Below are positions 1 through 8,930 of a stretch of 50,305 nucleotides of DNA, in pieces. The notes beneath the pieces are model-generated. The model had not been told where the DNA came from. It was given only the letters and a program-made list of their open reading frames with translations, and did no database searches. How positions within the stretch are numbered: position 1 is the first letter of the stretch; each line of letters begins with the position of its first letter. The DNA is from a bacterium (GTDB lineage: Bacteria > Cyanobacteriota > Vampirovibrionia > Obscuribacterales > Obscuribacteraceae), in contig JAGOSY010000032.1 of assembly GCA_018062085.1 (NCBI GenBank), positions 1 through 50,305 of the forward strand. The letters are read 5' to 3'. Made by a program: the position numbers and the translations under genes.

Positions 1-150
1 GCGTCGTCCACAGGCCTTGAACTCGACAAGCTCAAAAACAATTTGGCGGTCTTGTTCCATAACCAGTGGCCGGGCGAGAAGCCGAGCCCTACTGCGAAGA
101 ATCTGCTTTGACAAAAGATTGTCGACTAGGTTTTCTCTCTCATCGGTCAT
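1..150 (-). CDS. CheW-like coupling protein, N-terminal fragment
   Basis: This is the first 50 codons of a leftward gene that runs off the left edge of the window. The ATG at 148-150 overlaps the cheR stop as ATGA, so the two genes are translationally coupled. The visible peptide has a charged N-terminal helix (ILRSRARLLARPL) followed by the start of a beta strand (IVFELVEFKACG). This is how longer CheW proteins begin before their SH3-like fold: the helix resembles the ILxxRAxxLARP segment common in such CheW proteins. CheW links receptors to the CheA kinase. The position directly after cheR fits. Only 50 residues are visible, so the assignment is a motif-level inference. A response to another regulatory partner cannot be excluded. 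Confidence 0.6.
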   Translation of the reverse strand, partial: MTDERENLVDNLLSKQILRSRARLLARPLVMEQDRQIVFELVEFKACGRR

Positions 151-1583
151 TGAGCACCACTCGCTAACTGTTCGACAATATTGAGTAATTCTCTTACTGA
201 AGTACCATCCGTGCACTCAACCAATGATTCTGGGGGCATTTTCGCCAAGACTTCGCGAACCATTAACAAATAGCGATCAGCTGTTAGATTATCACCATGC
301 TGCAAAGCAATGGAGGCAAGCATAAAACTAGCAGCGGCAAAATCAGATTTGACATCTAGAGCCTGCTTAAGTAATGCACGCGCTTCGTTGCTCCGGCCAG
401 ATTCACTCAAGACCACCGCATAAAGATAGAGATAGTCATATCTATTGTCAATTTTCACAAGCGACGAAGCATGACTAACCGCAGCATCAAAGCGCCCAAG
501 ATTACTCAATGAGCGCACAAGTAATTCTAAAAACTGTTTCTGCAACTCATTATCGAATTTTCTGCGCTCTCGGCCGAGAAGATTAAGCTGTTGCAAACCC
601 TTACTGAGCACTCTCTCACTTGCAGCATAATCACCCTGCTTAAGTAGCTTTCGACCATATTCAAGTTCATCCTTTAGGGTAGGCACCACCTTAGTATCGG
701 CCGAGATGCTCACAGGCAGCTCTTTTTGAAAGAGATAGACCTCGTTATGCAGCCGCGCTCGCAAATTCTGAGCTATCTCCTTTTCTCCCGCACTGGGCAC
801 TTCGGTGGCAGCTAACAAAAGCCAACCTCCTGGAGCCAGCATGCGGCTAAGCCGCTGGAGCACTGGCTTGATCATAGACTTATCAAAATAAATTAGAACA
901 TTGCGACAAAGAACTAAATCAAATGGTTGACTGCCAAGCTGCTGCTCGTATACGAGAAAGTCATCAGCCAAGTTGAGATAGACGAACTGCACCATCATCT
1001 TTAGCTTGTCTACTATCTCAAAATTACCAGCTTCCAGCTCTTTGAAAAAACGCCCCTTAAAGCGATCGGAAGGTTCACTTAGCACCCCCCTGAAGGCCCA
1101 GGCGCCATAGACTCCAAGCCTTGCCTTGGCCAAATAGTCTTGATTAATATCACTTCCCACTATATTTATTTGCCAGTCATCAATATCGCTAACCAGGCGA
1201 GTCAAAAGCATGGCTAATGAATATGCTTCCTCGCCAGTGCAACAGCCAGCGCTCAAAATACGCAGCTTTTTTCCTTGTGCTCGGCGCTGCTCAATAAGGG
1301 CGGGAAGCACGGCTTCCAGTTCTTCAAACGCCTTTGGTTCACGAAAAAAATAGGTTTCGGCAGTAGTGAGATGACGAGCGATAGCCTGCACCTCTTCAGC
1401 TGATAAAGAACTCTGAAAAATCTTGAGGGCGAATTGCCGCGCATCAGAATAGTTTAGATCTTGTGCTGCTAGTTCAATGGCCTTTTCTAAATCGGCTAGG
1501 CGATCCGGACCATAATGAATACCAATAGACGCGCTGATTACTGCGTTCAACCGGCCAATCAGCTCTTGGTCAAATAGACTCAC
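147..1583 (-). CDS. cheR: CheR-type chemoreceptor methyltransferase with C-terminal TPR region
   Basis: This 478-residue protein should transfer methyl groups from S-adenosylmethionine to glutamates on chemoreceptors. The N-terminal helical CheR domain is followed by the family signature TTAETYFFREP (about residues 73-83). The SAM-binding loop SAGCCTGEEAYSLAM is at about 111-125 and the segment LVLCRNVLIYFD at about 225-237. The methyltransferase ends near residue 290. The remaining ~180 residues are helical and contain tetratricopeptide-like repeats, as in the CheR-TPR subclass. The start is a GTG at 1583. The gene is divergent from the PAS-REC-Hpt gene at 1672, with an 88-bp shared promoter region, and overlaps the following cheW by four bases. 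The longer CheR-TPR architecture suggests a non-flagellar or alternative chemosensory role, but that is inference. Confidence 0.95.
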   Translation of the reverse strand: MSLFDQELIGRLNAVISASIGIHYGPDRLADLEKAIELAAQDLNYSDARQFALKIFQSSLSAEEVQAIARHLTTAETYFFREPKAFEELEAVLPALIEQRRAQGKKLRILSAGCCTGEEAYSLAMLLTRLVSDIDDWQINIVGSDINQDYLAKARLGVYGAWAFRGVLSEPSDRFKGRFFKELEAGNFEIVDKLKMMVQFVYLNLADDFLVYEQQLGSQPFDLVLCRNVLIYFDKSMIKPVLQRLSRMLAPGGWLLLAATEVPSAGEKEIAQNLRARLHNEVYLFQKELPVSISADTKVVPTLKDELEYGRKLLKQGDYAASERVLSKGLQQLNLLGRERRKFDNELQKQFLELLVRSLSNLGRFDAAVSHASSLVKIDNRYDYLYLYAVVLSESGRSNEARALLKQALDVKSDFAAASFMLASIALQHGDNLTADRYLLMVREVLAKMPPESLVECTDGTSVRELLNIVEQLASGAQ

Positions 1584-1671
1584 AATGACACCGTAAGTAA
1601 CCTGATTATTCTATTGTATAGAGCCTGGCAGAGCGTTAAAATGCCAATGAGTTTATCAAAGTGGTGATCAA

Positions 1672-3246
1672 ATGATTGGCGAATGGGAAGCACCGGTGCA
1701 GAGGCTATCGCAGCAACTGGAAGAATTAAAGCTTACCCTAAAGAGTATTGATCAAAGCAAAAATCAACTGCGGCCAGAGCTGGAGCGCATGACCATTGAA
1801 CTCACCAGTCTCCTGGGAGCGCAAAATTCTAAGGTTGAGCCACTTCTTGAGTTCCCCCGAATTCTCAAGTCAATCTTATCGAACAAAAAAGTAGGAGCCA
1901 TGGTTTTCGGCCCTGATGGGGAAAAACTGCTTTATAACGAACGGGCTCAGCACCTACTGTCTGGCCTGGGTGATTTTAATGACCAGGGGCACACTCACGA
2001 CTTTGGCTTCTTCAAGGCCGACGGCGCTACCCACTTTCAAAGCAAAGAACTACCTTGGTTCGAAGCCTTGAGCGGTCACACAAAAAAATTAGAAGACACC
2101 GAAATGATTGTCAAAAGACCGGGCAAAGAAGACCAACCACTCTGGCTAAGAGTCACCGTATCCACGCTGTCTGGTGCTGAAAGTGGAGAAATTGGTGGAG
2201 CTATTGCCTTCCTTGCTGACATTACCGAGCACGTAGCGGTTGTCAATGAGTTGTCATCGATTTGCAGTGAGCTAGAGCAAAAGCTCAATAACTTTACTCT
2301 TGCTAGTAAAGAGCTAGAAATGTTGAGCCGTAAGCTCAGCCAAGTAAGAAGTCAGGATATGGAGCTGGCCAATCAAGCAAGCAAAGACAATCAAAATCGC
2401 ACGACAACCACGAAAGTTACTTCTAGTAATGGCAGGGTCTTGGTAGCAGACGATGTCGCCGTAAACCAGAAGCTGCTCAAATTGCAACTTGAACGTATGG
2501 GTTTTGAAGTGACCCTTGTTAAGAACGGAATCGAAGCTGTCGAAGCAGTAAAAGCGTCGCATTTCGATTTAATTCTGATGGATTGCGATATGCCCGAGTT
2601 GGATGGCTACGAAGCCACTGAACAAATCCGAACCCTTGGTCTAAATAAGTCTGGGGTGCCAATCATTGCCGTAACCGCTTACGATCGCGAAGGCGATCGA
2701 GAAAAATGCCTGGCCAGTGGTATGAATGATTTCATTACCAAAGGTTCGCCAGAAAAGCTACTTCGACTGGCAATTTCTAAATGGATTAATGCCGCAACTC
2801 TGAGCAACCCGGAAGAAGACAGCGACATAGTTAGCCGCGCCCGTGTAGTGCTGTTTGACGAAGACAAAGGTGAACACTCTAGATCGTTAACTGTCGATCT
2901 CAACGACCTTGAGGACACATACGGAAGCAGCGAAACAGAATCAATTTTGCGACTCTTTTTAGGAGTTTCTAGCACATTTGTAGAATGTCTTGAACTAGCT
3001 GTTGAATCTAAAGATGCTGAAGCAGTGAGCCACTTTGCTTATTCTCTCAAAGGACCCTGCGCTTCACTCAACTTGACGCACCTGGCTGGCTTAGCGACTC
3101 AACTTGCTCAACTAGGAGTGAATTCGAAGTGGAGTGCTGCAGAAGAAATATATCAGCAACTAAAATCGGCCTATGCACCAATACAGAAGCAGGTCTCTGA
3201 CATACTCTCAGATCTTCCGACTAGCAGCGTAGAGGAAAGTAATTGA
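1672..3246 (+). CDS. PAS-REC-Hpt-like signalling protein (Hpt lacks the phospho-histidine)
   Basis: This 524-residue protein has no kinase domain. In order it shows an N-terminal coiled coil (about 1-45), a PAS-like sensor region (about 60-190, ending in FLADITEH), a second coiled coil, a receiver domain (about 254-375) and a C-terminal four-helix Hpt-like domain (about 415-510). The receiver is intact: VADD acidic pair, LMDCDMPELDG with phospho-acceptor Asp near residue 304, VTAY, and the Lys in FITKG. In the Hpt-like domain the core reads HFAYSLKGPCASLNL. The residue just before SLKG, normally the phosphorylated His, is Tyr457 (codon TAT at 3040-3042). Its stop overlaps the TTG start of the CheA gene, so it is co-translated with the kinase and is probably phosphorylated by it or scaffolds it. 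The domain calls are firm; the function is inferred. Confidence 0.85.
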   Translation: MIGEWEAPVQRLSQQLEELKLTLKSIDQSKNQLRPELERMTIELTSLLGAQNSKVEPLLEFPRILKSILSNKKVGAMVFGPDGEKLLYNERAQHLLSGLGDFNDQGHTHDFGFFKADGATHFQSKELPWFEALSGHTKKLEDTEMIVKRPGKEDQPLWLRVTVSTLSGAESGEIGGAIAFLADITEHVAVVNELSSICSELEQKLNNFTLASKELEMLSRKLSQVRSQDMELANQASKDNQNRTTTTKVTSSNGRVLVADDVAVNQKLLKLQLERMGFEVTLVKNGIEAVEAVKASHFDLILMDCDMPELDGYEATEQIRTLGLNKSGVPIIAVTAYDREGDREKCLASGMNDFITKGSPEKLLRLAISKWINAATLSNPEEDSDIVSRARVVLFDEDKGEHSRSLTVDLNDLEDTYGSSETESILRLFLGVSSTFVECLELAVESKDAEAVSHFAYSLKGPCASLNLTHLAGLATQLAQLGVNSKWSAAEEIYQQLKSAYAPIQKQVSDILSDLPTSSVEESN

Positions 3247-5546
3247 CCGATTCTGACGACTTTGCTAACCGTTTAAGCGAAGCTTTTCAGGAAGAGGCCA
3301 GCGAGATACTGGCTGACGTGCGCAAGTTATTCAGTCAGATAGAATCAATTCAACAAAATACTAGCACTGCATTTAGTGAACAACTTGTTCATATTGATCT
3401 GGCCCTCGCTCGCTTGCACAGCCTCAAAGGTTCTGCCAGAGCCGTTAGTGAACAACAAGCGGTAACTATCTGTCAGTGGTTAGAGACAGCCTTGGCCAAT
3501 GCCAAAGCTGAGGAGAAAAGCATTGACCGAGTACAAATTCATGCATTAAGTTTCAGTATAGAGCTTCTGGATGAGCTACTGGGGCTGAAAAACGGTGAGG
3601 AGCACGGAAAAGAGCGGATCAAAGCTGAGATCGGTAAATTGCTAGGCTTCACACCTTCAGCGAAAATACAAGAAGAAGCAAAAGCACAGACAGAGACGTT
3701 AGAAGAGCCGAATACTTCGCATCCACTTAAAACTAGCGTGAAAGCGCCTTCCGCTGCGAAAGCCGACAATCTAACATCAGTCAGGGTATCAATAGAGAAA
3801 CTCGACCGTTTGCTCTCTGAATCAGAAGAGCTTTTAACAGTTAAGACAAAGACAGCAGAATATCTAGAAGATCTATTTCAGCTAAAGTCGCTGGTCAGTG
3901 ATCTCGGCGACGAGTTGAAAGCTCTCTCTCAGTCCCAGCCAGAGACAGCCACGATCAACGGACAGCTAAAGCTCTTGCAGAGCAAAGTAAGCACAATGAC
4001 AAAGGTTGCTTCTCGTGATCAGAGCAGTGCATCGCTCTTGATCAATCGCTATCTCGAAACAGCCAAAACCCTTGTAATGCTACCTGTTTCAACTTGCTTT
4101 GAAGGCTTCCCCCGATTAATTCGCGAACTCAGTAGAGAGTTAGATAAAGACGTAGAGTTGACCATTGACGGCGGTCAACTAGAAGTTGATAGACGTGTAC
4201 TTGAGCGACTTAAAGATCCCTTGATACACATTCTTCGCAACGCCATGGATCACGGCTTTGAATCAACGCAGGAACGTAGCTCAGCAAACAAGAACCGGGC
4301 GAAACTAACTGTTTGCGCACGTCAACTCAATGGTGAAACCATTGAAATCACCATAGAAGACAACGGTCGAGGCATCGACGATCGGGCAATTCGAGCAACT
4401 GCGGTAAAAAAAATGTTGATTGGAGCTGAAGAAGCAGAGAATCTCAGCCTTGATGAAGTCTATGCTTTGATTTTCAGATCCGATTTTTCTACGAGAGAGA
4501 CAGTCAGTGAACTCTCTGGTCGTGGACTAGGCCTGGCTATCGTCAAAGAAAAAATTGAAGAATTAAACGGTCGCATCGAATTGAGCAGCCAAGCTGGCAG
4601 CGGCAGTACCTTCCGGATCATTGTACCGACGACTCTGGCCACCTTCATGGGAATTCTTGTTGAGGCTGCTGGCCAGAGGTTCGTCGTGCCAATATCGGGC
4701 ATGAACCGGGCTATGCGCGTTCACCCCTTGGCCCTTGAAATAGTGGACGAACGCGAGACCTTTATGGTGGATGGTCAGGTATTACCAGTAGCGGCTTTAA
4801 CAAAAGCCCTCAATCTACCAGCTTCCCGCGCTACATCATCTACTAATTTTAAATATCTAGAAATGCTGGTAATTAGCCACCGTGACAAGAAAGCCGGTGT
4901 GATTGTCGATCAAATTCTAACAGAGCAAGAATTTCTAGTGAAGAAACTCGGCTTTCCCCTTGGTCAAATCAATAACTTTGCTGGTGCCACCATACTCTCT
5001 GATAGCAAGGTAGCCTTGGTTCTAAACTTAGCAGAACTTGTAGAAACAATTGTCAAAACACGCTTCATGCAAGATCAAAAGCCAATGTTTGGCTTAGCGG
5101 CCATGCTAGACAGACAAGATAATGACAAGCAAGATAGTCATATGCAAGACAGTCATATGCAAGATAGTGCAATAGAGAAAAATCAGTCTATCTTAGTAGT
5201 CGAAGATTCTTTAACCTCGCGCATTTTCATGCGCAACATTCTAGAAGCCGCTGGCTATAAGGTGACTCTAAGCGTTAACGGCAAAGAAGCCCTAGATACT
5301 CTTAAGAAATCACAGAACTTTGACTTAGTTATCTCAGACATCGAAATGCCTATTCTCGACGGCTTAGGTCTGGTTAAGGCCATCAGAACAAATAAGCAAC
5401 TAAAACAACTTCCAATAGTGCTGGTTACGTCTCTAAGCAACGAAAAATTCAAGAACGCAGGAATTGAAGCGGGTGCCAATGCCTACTTCGTCAAAGGCGA
5501 CCTCAATCAAGCCAATCTGCTGTCAGTTATAAGAGAGCTGCTATGA
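3243..5546 (+). CDS. cheA: CheA-type hybrid histidine kinase with C-terminal receiver
   Basis: This 767-residue kinase should phosphorylate itself on His59 in the P1 domain (RLHSLKGSARAV) and pass phosphate to receiver proteins. No P2 docking domain is obvious. The dimerisation helices lie around residues 180-275. The ATPase core has the N box LIHILRNAMDHGFE (about 323-336), DNGRGID (about 376) and SGRGLGLAIVKEKIEE (about 425-440). A CheW-like P5 domain follows (about 460-610). After a Gln/Asp/His/Met-rich linker made of short repeats comes a receiver (about 650-767) with phospho-acceptor Asp near residue 699 (DLVISDIEMP). The start is a TTG at 3243, supported by GAGGAAAG just upstream and by the absence of any nearby in-frame ATG. 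It overlaps the preceding stop and the following cheB start, so the genes form an operon. Confidence 0.95.
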   Translation: MTDSDDFANRLSEAFQEEASEILADVRKLFSQIESIQQNTSTAFSEQLVHIDLALARLHSLKGSARAVSEQQAVTICQWLETALANAKAEEKSIDRVQIHALSFSIELLDELLGLKNGEEHGKERIKAEIGKLLGFTPSAKIQEEAKAQTETLEEPNTSHPLKTSVKAPSAAKADNLTSVRVSIEKLDRLLSESEELLTVKTKTAEYLEDLFQLKSLVSDLGDELKALSQSQPETATINGQLKLLQSKVSTMTKVASRDQSSASLLINRYLETAKTLVMLPVSTCFEGFPRLIRELSRELDKDVELTIDGGQLEVDRRVLERLKDPLIHILRNAMDHGFESTQERSSANKNRAKLTVCARQLNGETIEITIEDNGRGIDDRAIRATAVKKMLIGAEEAENLSLDEVYALIFRSDFSTRETVSELSGRGLGLAIVKEKIEELNGRIELSSQAGSGSTFRIIVPTTLATFMGILVEAAGQRFVVPISGMNRAMRVHPLALEIVDERETFMVDGQVLPVAALTKALNLPASRATSSTNFKYLEMLVISHRDKKAGVIVDQILTEQEFLVKKLGFPLGQINNFAGATILSDSKVALVLNLAELVETIVKTRFMQDQKPMFGLAAMLDRQDNDKQDSHMQDSHMQDSAIEKNQSILVVEDSLTSRIFMRNILEAAGYKVTLSVNGKEALDTLKKSQNFDLVISDIEMPILDGLGLVKAIRTNKQLKQLPIVLVTSLSNEKFKNAGIEAGANAYFVKGDLNQANLLSVIRELL
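5129..5168 (+). repeat. 15-bp tandem repeats in the CheA linker
   Basis: The unit GCAAGATAGTCATAT occurs at 5129-5143, again with one change at 5144-5158, and partly at 5159-5168. It is in frame and encodes repeated QDSHM in the linker between the CheW-like domain and the receiver of CheA. Because the unit is a multiple of three, copy-number changes would lengthen or shorten the linker without a frameshift. Confidence 0.9.
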
Positions 5547-6589
5547 ATAGACGAATTAAAGTCTTAGTTGTGGAAGATTCACTGACAGCACAAAAAATAC
5601 TCGTAAAGATATTGAGTGCTGATAGTCAAATAGAAGTTATAGCTGTGGCGTCTAGCGGAGAAGAAGCTTTAGAACAACTGAAGCACATCTCACCAGATCT
5701 AATTACCATGGATATTCATATGCCAGGTATGGACGGCCTCGAAGTCACACGTAAGATAATGGAGTCGAAGCCAGTACCAATCATTGTGGTTAGTGCCAGT
5801 TGTCTAGTCGAAGATATAGAGAGAGCCTTTCAATTAATCGAAGCCGGCGCTCTTACAGCCATTGCTAAGCCAATTGCCATCGGCAGTGGTGATTTTGAAG
5901 CGACAGCCTGGCGTTTGGTTCAGACAGTCAAAGACATGGCTTCGGTAAAAGTAATTAAGCGCTGGCCGAAACAAAAAAGCGACAAGAAGCAAGCAGGCGA
6001 AATATCAGATTTACAAGTTCCTAAACTCAAACCATTTGAGCTAGTTGCCATCGGTGCTTCCACCGGCGGGCCACAAGCCATTGAGGCAATTTTAAAGAAT
6101 CTCCCGAGGGATTATCCAGCCTCCATATTGGTTGTGCAACACATCGCGCCAGGCTTTCTTGCCGGTATGGTGGAATGGCTCGACCACATACTTGCTCTCC
6201 ACGTAAAAGTAGCCCATGAGGGAGAAAGGCTTAAGCCCGGAACCGTTTATCTCTGTCCAGAAGGCAAACATATGGGCATCAGTAAAGAAAGCATAATTAC
6301 GCTTTCTGCTGCAGAGCCGATAGGAGGTCACCGACCAGCAGTTTCGTACTTATTTCAGGCCCTCGCTCAAAACTACAGCGACTGTTTGGCCATTTTACTT
6401 ACTGGTATGGGCAAAGATGGTGCCGCTGAACTCTTAGAGTTAAAAGAGCAGGGTGCCACTACCATTGCCCAGGATAAAGAAAGCTCTGTTATTCACGGCA
6501 TGCCAGGAGCAGCCATAGCTCTCGGCGCACAGTGCCATATCTTGAATTTAGAGAGCATAGCCTCTGTCCTCCTGCAGAATAGAAAATGA
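5543..6589 (+). CDS. cheB: CheB chemoreceptor glutamate methylesterase
   Basis: This 348-residue protein should remove methyl groups from, and deamidate, chemoreceptors once its receiver is phosphorylated. The receiver spans about 1-125, with phospho-acceptor Asp57 in LITMDIHMPGMDG. The esterase domain spans about 165-345 and keeps its catalytic triad: Ser173 in GASTGGPQA, His200 in VVQHIAPG and Asp292 in LTGMGKDGA. Length and order are standard for CheB. The ATG overlaps the cheA stop (ATGA), consistent with translational coupling. It is the natural antagonist of the divergent CheR. Confidence 0.97.
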   Translation: MNRRIKVLVVEDSLTAQKILVKILSADSQIEVIAVASSGEEALEQLKHISPDLITMDIHMPGMDGLEVTRKIMESKPVPIIVVSASCLVEDIERAFQLIEAGALTAIAKPIAIGSGDFEATAWRLVQTVKDMASVKVIKRWPKQKSDKKQAGEISDLQVPKLKPFELVAIGASTGGPQAIEAILKNLPRDYPASILVVQHIAPGFLAGMVEWLDHILALHVKVAHEGERLKPGTVYLCPEGKHMGISKESIITLSAAEPIGGHRPAVSYLFQALAQNYSDCLAILLTGMGKDGAAELLELKEQGATTIAQDKESSVIHGMPGAAIALGAQCHILNLESIASVLLQNRK

Positions 6590-6602
6590 GGTAGTCATAG
6601 CA

Positions 6603-7139
6603 ATGGAAGCCAGCACACCAGAAGAAAGCACAAAAGAAACAGATACAATAAATAGCCAGCTTAATCTGCTCTTAGTAGAAGACACCTTGACTCAGTCTAT
6701 GTACATGAGCCACGCACTGGGTCAAGCTGGTTACCAAGTCACTCTTGCACGCTCTGGTGAAAAGGCTCTAGAAGCGCTAGAGACATTTAGGCCAGACGCT
6801 ATGCTGACAGATATTAATATGCCTGGCATCAGCGGTTTTGACTTAGTGAGAAAACTAAAAGAAGACGATTCTACCCAAGGGATTACTGCAATTCTCTTGC
6901 TCACCCCAGCAAACTTAAAAGATGCAGTAGAGATACTCAATAGCGGTGCCGATGGCATCGTCTTTAAGTCGACCTTAGCTAAGAAATTTGTCGAGCAGGT
7001 AAAGCTTGCTCTGCAGCAAGGTCATTCAAGTGCGTTAAAAATAGGCGATCTAAGCCATACGACAAATTCAACTCTAGAAAAAAGCAATCATCTTTTTCTC
7101 AGTGCCTATCAGCAGATATTAGATCTGCAATCCCAATAG
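6603..7139 (+). CDS. Single-domain response regulator (CheY-like, extended)
   Basis: The protein has 178 residues: a poorly conserved acidic 20-residue N-terminus, one receiver domain (about 20-140) and a 35-residue tail of no known domain. The acidic pocket is present (LLVEDTLT), the phospho-acceptor is Asp70 (AMLTDINMPGISG), the switch residue is in LLTP, and the Lys is in VFKS. It has no DNA-binding output domain, so it probably works by protein contact, as CheY or PilG/PilH proteins do. It lies 13 bp after cheB in the same operon. With the receiver in CheA, the one in CheB and the one in the PAS protein, this is the fourth receiver in the cluster. Its actual target is not visible. Confidence 0.9.
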   Translation: MEASTPEESTKETDTINSQLNLLLVEDTLTQSMYMSHALGQAGYQVTLARSGEKALEALETFRPDAMLTDINMPGISGFDLVRKLKEDDSTQGITAILLLTPANLKDAVEILNSGADGIVFKSTLAKKFVEQVKLALQQGHSSALKIGDLSHTTNSTLEKSNHLFLSAYQQILDLQSQ

Positions 7140-7198
7140 ATTTGTATTAAAATTGTCAAGGAAAAATAGGTTGCAAATTTACCATTCACGAGAAATCA

Positions 7199-8467
7199 AT
7201 GCCAAACGATAGCCTCGAATCTCAATTGTCAAGCCAGCTGGTGGTATCGTCGCTCTGCTTTGGCGCAATTACTTTGTTTGTAGGTTGGCAGTGGTGGTCA
7301 TCAGAACAAGCCATTACTCTGCTTATAAACTTTGGTCCTAGCGGCGATCACAAAGAGTTTTTTGAAACAGCCCAGAACCTCAAACAATCCAACTTGTATC
7401 TCGGCCTTGCCTTTGCAGCATCAATTGTTATTGCCACTGCCACCACTCTAAAAATCAAACGTTTCATGGACAGCAGTGTCGTACAACCACTCAAGGCACT
7501 GACGATAGCGGCACAAAAAATTGGTCAAGGCGATTTGAAATACGAAATACCAAAATCGTCGCAAAACGATGAGCTTGGTGCTTTGTCAGACACCTTCGAG
7601 AAAATGGTATCAAGTCTTCGCTCTGACACTCAGCATATAGCCGAAGCAGTACAGGTTTTGGCTAGCTCAGTCAAACAAATTGTCGTTTCCACCAGTGAAT
7701 CTTCCGTTAGTTCAACCAATACAGCGGCCACTGTGACCCAGACCACAGTTTCTGCCGAAGAGGTAAGACAGACAACCCTAGTTGCCACACAGAAGGGCCG
7801 TTATGTCGCCGACCTAGCTCAACAAGCAGCGCAAATTTCGATGGCAGGCAAAGCAGCCGCCGATGATACTGTCGAGCAAATGAATGAAATTAGAGAACAA
7901 ATGAAGTCTATCGCCCAGAACATGGCGGGGTTAACGGAAAAGGGGCAAGCTATTGCCGAGATCACAGCGTCGGTAGACGAACTTTCTCAGCAATCTAATT
8001 TGCTTGCTGTCAATGCCTCTATTGAAGCAGCTCGTGCCGGTGAGCTAGGTAAAGGCTTCGCCGTTGTCGCTCAAGAGGTCAAGGCTCTCTCTAACCAATC
8101 GAAACAAGCCACCGCTGAAGTAAGAAAAATTCTCAATGATATTCAGCAAGCAGCTCAGCATGCAGCTGTATCAATAGAACAAGGCACCCGCACTGTTGAG
8201 TCGGCGGTTAAACAATCAACAGAGGCCGGGCGGTCCATTGAATCTCTAGCCAATAGTGTCAGCGAAGCGGCCAGCGCTGCAGTTCAAATTGCGGCAGCAT
8301 CGCAAGAGCAGCTCACTGGTATCGATCAAGTAGTAACTGCAATGCAAGGCATTCAAGACGCTACCAAACAGCACGTGGCATCAAGCAAACAAATCGAGCA
8401 GGCCGCTTACAGCTTAACTGCTATCCAAGATGTTTTAGAAAGCCTAGTCGCAAAATACAAAAAGTAG
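7199..8467 (+). CDS. Methyl-accepting chemotaxis protein (MCP)
   Basis: This 422-residue chemoreceptor has two predicted membrane helices (about 14-31 and 66-84). They are separated by only about 34 residues, too few for a normal periplasmic ligand domain. A HAMP domain (about 85-140) and a long coiled-coil signalling domain follow. The conserved hairpin tip is clear: QQSNLLAVNASIEAARAGE, then GKGFAVVAQEVKALS. There is no C-terminal CheR-docking pentapeptide (it ends VAKYKK). It is the last rightward gene of the cluster, 59 bp after the response regulator, and should report to the CheA encoded here. With so small an outer loop it may sense membrane state, a partner protein or an intracellular cue; that is inference. 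Confidence 0.95.
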   Translation: MPNDSLESQLSSQLVVSSLCFGAITLFVGWQWWSSEQAITLLINFGPSGDHKEFFETAQNLKQSNLYLGLAFAASIVIATATTLKIKRFMDSSVVQPLKALTIAAQKIGQGDLKYEIPKSSQNDELGALSDTFEKMVSSLRSDTQHIAEAVQVLASSVKQIVVSTSESSVSSTNTAATVTQTTVSAEEVRQTTLVATQKGRYVADLAQQAAQISMAGKAAADDTVEQMNEIREQMKSIAQNMAGLTEKGQAIAEITASVDELSQQSNLLAVNASIEAARAGELGKGFAVVAQEVKALSNQSKQATAEVRKILNDIQQAAQHAAVSIEQGTRTVESAVKQSTEAGRSIESLANSVSEAASAAVQIAAASQEQLTGIDQVVTAMQGIQDATKQHVASSKQIEQAAYSLTAIQDVLESLVAKYKK

Positions 8468-8468
8468 C

Positions 8469-8921
8469 CTAATTCTTGCTGCGCTCAAGCCACTGACGGC
8501 CAGTCTCAGTTAAGTAGTCGCGCATCTCTTGCACAACAATCATGCCATCAGCCAAGTTGATGACATTGACATGGGTTTTAGCATAGAGCAAAGACTCGGC
8601 AATAATCATCTGTTCAGCGCTATATTCAAGCACGTCAGCGACACGATCAACAATCATGGCTAATTTATGATCACCATCGCGCGCCACTACCATCATGTCA
8701 GACACAGCAACTGCCTTATCAGGCAAGCTAAATCGAGCCCGGGCGTTAACCACTGGAATCAGCTCACCGTGTACGTTTACAAAGCCGAGAAACTCAGTTT
8801 TATGATCGGCCTCACACTGAGTAATTTCTACAGCAGGATAAACTCTTTCTACGCTAGTAAGTGGAATAGCGTAGCGATTTTCATCCAGAAAGAAGAGCAG
8901 AAGTGAGACTGATTTGGTCAT
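8469..8921 (-). CDS. cheW: CheW-type adaptor protein
   Basis: This 150-residue protein is a full-length CheW domain. The SH3-like fold is marked by FFLDENRYAIPLTSVERVYP, the loop FVNVHGELIPVVNARARF and IVDRVADVLEYS. CheW couples chemoreceptors to CheA. It converges on the MCP gene with a single base between their stop codons, so transcripts from either side can run into the other. Its own promoter is not evident. The start lies 9 bp after the stop of the DprE1-like oxidase gene, so it is probably expressed as the last gene of a metabolic/envelope operon, an odd setting for a chemosensory adaptor. Confidence 0.93.
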   Translation of the reverse strand: MTKSVSLLLFFLDENRYAIPLTSVERVYPAVEITQCEADHKTEFLGFVNVHGELIPVVNARARFSLPDKAVAVSDMMVVARDGDHKLAMIVDRVADVLEYSAEQMIIAESLLYAKTHVNVINLADGMIVVQEMRDYLTETGRQWLERSKN

Positions 8922-8930
8922 AGCAGTTAC

